Source: Chitinophagaceae bacterium
Lineage (GTDB): Bacteria; Bacteroidota; Bacteroidia; Chitinophagales; Chitinophagaceae
Direction: 5' to 3'
NCBI GenBank assembly: GCA_003456175.1
Contig: DMPB01000031.1
Span: 1-7,355 of the forward strand
Length of the DNA stretch: 7,355 nt
Shown here: piece by piece, positions 6,028 through 7,355 of the stretch
Numbering within the stretch: the first letter of the stretch is position 1
Layout: every line of letters begins with the position of its first letter
Program-made: the position numbers and the translations under genes
Notes under the pieces: model-generated
What the model saw: the letters and a program-made list of their open reading frames with translations, nothing else
The model's database searches: none
What the model was told of the DNA's origin: nothing

Positions 6028-6603
6028 TCACCTAAACTTCGGGTGTATATAAGCCACCCCCAGCCATTCAAAGAAAGCTTCCTCGCTTTCCCATGCCGGA
6101 GGCAAATCATCATGTTTGTTAATACACTTCCAACCATCAGGTTTTTTAATGCAATGCTTTTGCATACGTAGCCCATCCTCACCAGCTCCACACCAACCTT
6201 TTGCCATCCATGCTTTCGCAATAACCTCCTTAGCGTATTCCGCAGAACCTGTACGAATAGCTAATTGTCGATAATAGTCTTGTGCTGAAGGAGTAAATAA
6301 GTCAACCGTTGCATGTTGGTGTTTGGCTAGAGTGAATTGCATATACCTGCCGCCAAACTTACCCTTTACGATGGTGTGACTTAGTTTTTCCACCGCAGCT
6401 TGAAAACCTGGTACTACCCTTGTATATCCTTCACCAAACAAATCGGTTGGCACATGCTCAAGCTTTGGCAAACAAACGATTTCAATATCCTTAACCTCCG
6501 ATTTCTCACGGCGTATGCTACCTGCGATATGTATTCGTTGGCAAAATGGTTGAAGTTGTTGTACAATCTCGTCCGCAAATGATCTAGCAGTCACTAAAAA
6601 CAT
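6028..6603 (-). CDS. Minimal family X DNA polymerase (Pol beta-like palm and thumb)
   Basis: A 191-residue nucleotidyltransferase of DNA polymerase family X. The palm begins with AGSIRREKSEVKDIEIVCLP at residues 27-46, giving the G-S-x-R-R motif and the first acidic pair D39 and E41. The third catalytic Asp is D101 in TVDLF. TGSAEYAK at 118-125 matches the Pol beta Y-F-T-G-S region, and the C-terminus SEEAFFEWLGVAYIHPKFR (173-191) matches the Pol beta thumb end (S-E-x-D-I-F ... Y-x-x-P-x-x-R). The N-terminal 8-kDa lyase domain and HhH motifs are missing, so it is about the size of the African swine fever virus Pol X (174 residues), a known minimal enzyme. The second metal ligand is Glu instead of the usual Asp. 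A role in gap filling during phage DNA repair or recombination is likely. It starts 10 bases after the 60-residue gene and is the last gene of its operon. Confidence 0.88.
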   Translation of the reverse strand: MFLVTARSFADEIVQQLQPFCQRIHIAGSIRREKSEVKDIEIVCLPKLEHVPTDLFGEGYTRVVPGFQAAVEKLSHTIVKGKFGGRYMQFTLAKHQHATVDLFTPSAQDYYRQLAIRTGSAEYAKEVIAKAWMAKGWCGAGEDGLRMQKHCIKKPDGWKCINKHDDLPPAWESEEAFFEWLGVAYIHPKFR

Positions 6604-6613
6604 AGTAGTGTGT

Positions 6614-6796
6614 TTACTGAAGTGAACGAATAATTTTTGTGTACTTGAATGTGTTTAGCAAGCCATACATAAATGAGGGCTCAAAGCTTTTGGCTACTTG
6701 CCGCCATCTAAATACTACAGCTACATTTTTACCCATTCCCGTGAATTGCTTTCTGCTGTAATTGCGTTCTTGTATTTCCCATTTACTAGGTTTCAT
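6614..6796 (-). CDS. Small unknown basic protein, 60 residues
   Basis: A 60-residue, basic protein (many Lys and Arg) with aromatic residues spread along it, e.g. KNVAVVFRWRQVAKSFEPSF at 23-42. I do not recognise a family. There is no signal peptide, membrane segment or cysteine pair. It fits tightly between the DUF1064 gene (stop ends 1 base before its start) and the polymerase gene (10-base gap), so it is very likely translated as part of the operon. It is the only gene in the window with a strong Shine-Dalgarno sequence, which supports both the gene and its start at 6796. A nucleic-acid-binding accessory role would fit its charge and context, but nothing proves it. Confidence 0.65.
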   Translation of the reverse strand: MKPSKWEIQERNYSRKQFTGMGKNVAVVFRWRQVAKSFEPSFMYGLLNTFKYTKIIRSLQ

Positions 6797-6797
6797 T

Positions 6798-7247
6798 TTA
6801 AACCTCCTTAATTTGAATGTTGTGTAATTTTTTCATGAGTCGTTTCTTCTTTAGGTATTCCTTAGTTCGGAAACCTTTAGCATCCTCAACCACTTTTTTG
6901 CCGGTGGCATGATCGAGGTACACGAAATCAGCAACGTATTCGTAGGAAAACTGCCCACCATTGTTGAGCTGAAACCTTACTTGGCGTTCTAATAAACCAA
7001 TGGAACCTGCTTTTAGTAATAGCTTCAGTTCCTTGTAACGTTTTGCTTCTTTCGCACTATCGAATACAATACCATCCACCTCGGTTTTGTTAGCCCCATA
7101 TTTGTGACGTTTTTTCGGCTTTTCTTCCGTTTGGGTGGGTACACCCCTATCAACCGTCATTTTAAAGTCCCTAATAAGCCCATTCGCTTTAAGCGAGGCA
7201 CATTTCTCTAAAGTCCAACCCTCCCATTGCTTACTTTTTTTAGCCAT
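6798..7247 (-). CDS. DUF1064 family phage protein, PD-(D/E)xK endonuclease-like
   Basis: A 149-residue protein of the phage DUF1064 family. Residues 1-45 are basic and variable, with LEKCASLKANGLI near 13-25. The family core follows: KYGANKTEVDGIVFDSAKEAKRYKEL near 49-74, RQVRFQL at 88-94, YVADFVYLD at 104-112 and VVEDAKGFRTKEYLKKKRLM near 119-138. E67, D107 and the E121-D122-x-K124 cluster match the helix Glu, strand Asp and (D/E)xK pattern of PD-(D/E)xK nucleases, so an endonuclease or junction-resolving role in phage replication or recombination is likely, though this is by family. It starts 2 bases after the SSB-like stop and its stop lies 1 base from the next start, so translation of the cluster is tightly linked. 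All expected catalytic residues are present. Confidence 0.85.
   Translation of the reverse strand: MAKKSKQWEGWTLEKCASLKANGLIRDFKMTVDRGVPTQTEEKPKKRHKYGANKTEVDGIVFDSAKEAKRYKELKLLLKAGSIGLLERQVRFQLNNGGQFSYEYVADFVYLDHATGKKVVEDAKGFRTKEYLKKKRLMKKLHNIQIKEV
6801..6810 (-). promoter_or_regulatory. Strong Shine-Dalgarno sequence for the 60-residue gene
   Basis: On the minus strand TAAGGAGGTT lies 4 bases before the ATG at 6796, with the AAGGAGG core about 6 bases away. It lies inside the last codons of the DUF1064 gene. No other start in the window has a comparable site, which is expected for Bacteroidota-type translation and makes this one stand out. Confidence 0.7.
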
Positions 7248-7249
7248 AG

Positions 7250-7355
7250 TTAAAATGGTAGGTCTTGGTCTTCTAATGGGAAATCATGTATTGGGGAGTC
7301 GAATTCGTTAGCTACTTTAAACTTCTCCCTGCTATACCAATCAGCGATATCGAAC
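7250..7355 (-). CDS. C-terminal tail of an SSB-like protein (N-terminus beyond window)
   Basis: Only the last 34 residues are in the window. They read as a short charged segment (FDIADWYSREKFKVANEFDS), then an acidic tail that ends in EDQDLPF immediately before TAA. A terminal acidic cluster followed by D-(L/I)-P-F is the hallmark of single-stranded DNA-binding proteins, where it docks partner proteins of replication and repair. The neighbours (DUF1064 nuclease-like protein, family X polymerase) agree with this. The OB-fold domain is not visible, so another phage protein that copies the SSB tail cannot be excluded. The stop at 7250-7252 lies 2 bases before the DUF1064 start. Confidence 0.65.
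   Translation of the reverse strand, partial: FDIADWYSREKFKVANEFDSPIHDFPLEDQDLPF

Noticed and set aside
5877..6221. N-terminal extension of the XRE-ImmA frame to 6221 (510 residues)
   Set aside because: The extra part crosses the terminator hairpin and overlaps the polymerase gene in another frame. It has no domain, and the HTH region begins right after the ATG at 5876.

Overview
The window looks like part of a phage or prophage genome from a Bacteroidota host. Evidence for the host is several TAnnTTTG-type -7 promoter boxes, the near absence of Shine-Dalgarno sequences before start codons, and a Bacteroidota flavour to the proteins. Evidence for the phage is the gene content: an SSB-like tail, a DUF1064 endonuclease-like protein, a minimal family X polymerase, and a ParB-like plus PAPS-reductase-like pair. 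No integrase, transposase, structural gene, tRNA, rRNA or CRISPR array is visible. All genes but one lie on the minus strand, so transcription mostly runs from the right end to the left end.

Right block (about 6028-7355): a compact minus-strand replication/recombination cluster. In transcription order it holds the C-terminus of an SSB-like protein, a DUF1064 PD-(D/E)xK-like protein, an unknown 60-aa protein with a strong ribosome binding site, and a 191-aa family X polymerase. A hairpin with T-tracts at 5942-5973 appears to end this operon.

Middle block (about 2190-6010): clearly more AT-rich. Sample 60-base lines counted by hand give about 25-28% GC here against 43-47% in the flanks. It carries accessory, defence-like genes: an XRE-ImmA fusion followed by a weakly P63C-like gene (one operon), an unknown plus-strand gene with a possible nuclease-like motif pattern, and, divergent from it, an AbiH-family abortive infection gene. 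A 14-base imperfect direct repeat (13/14 identical) lies just inside each edge, and a terminator-like hairpin lies close to each edge. The block reads as a cargo cassette or moron placed between two phage operons.

Left block (1-2057): a second minus-strand operon of ParB-like protein, bicupin protein and PAPS-reductase-like PP-loop ATPase (cut by the window edge), with 12- and 27-base gaps. The ParB/PAPS-reductase pair resembles IbrB/IbrA. A cupin gene between them is the most unusual part of this block.

No gene-free stretch exceeds 300 bases. The longest are 2058-2234 (a possible promoter, an inverted repeat, a terminator, a direct repeat copy) and 5877-6027 (a possible promoter and operator, a terminator, the other repeat copy).
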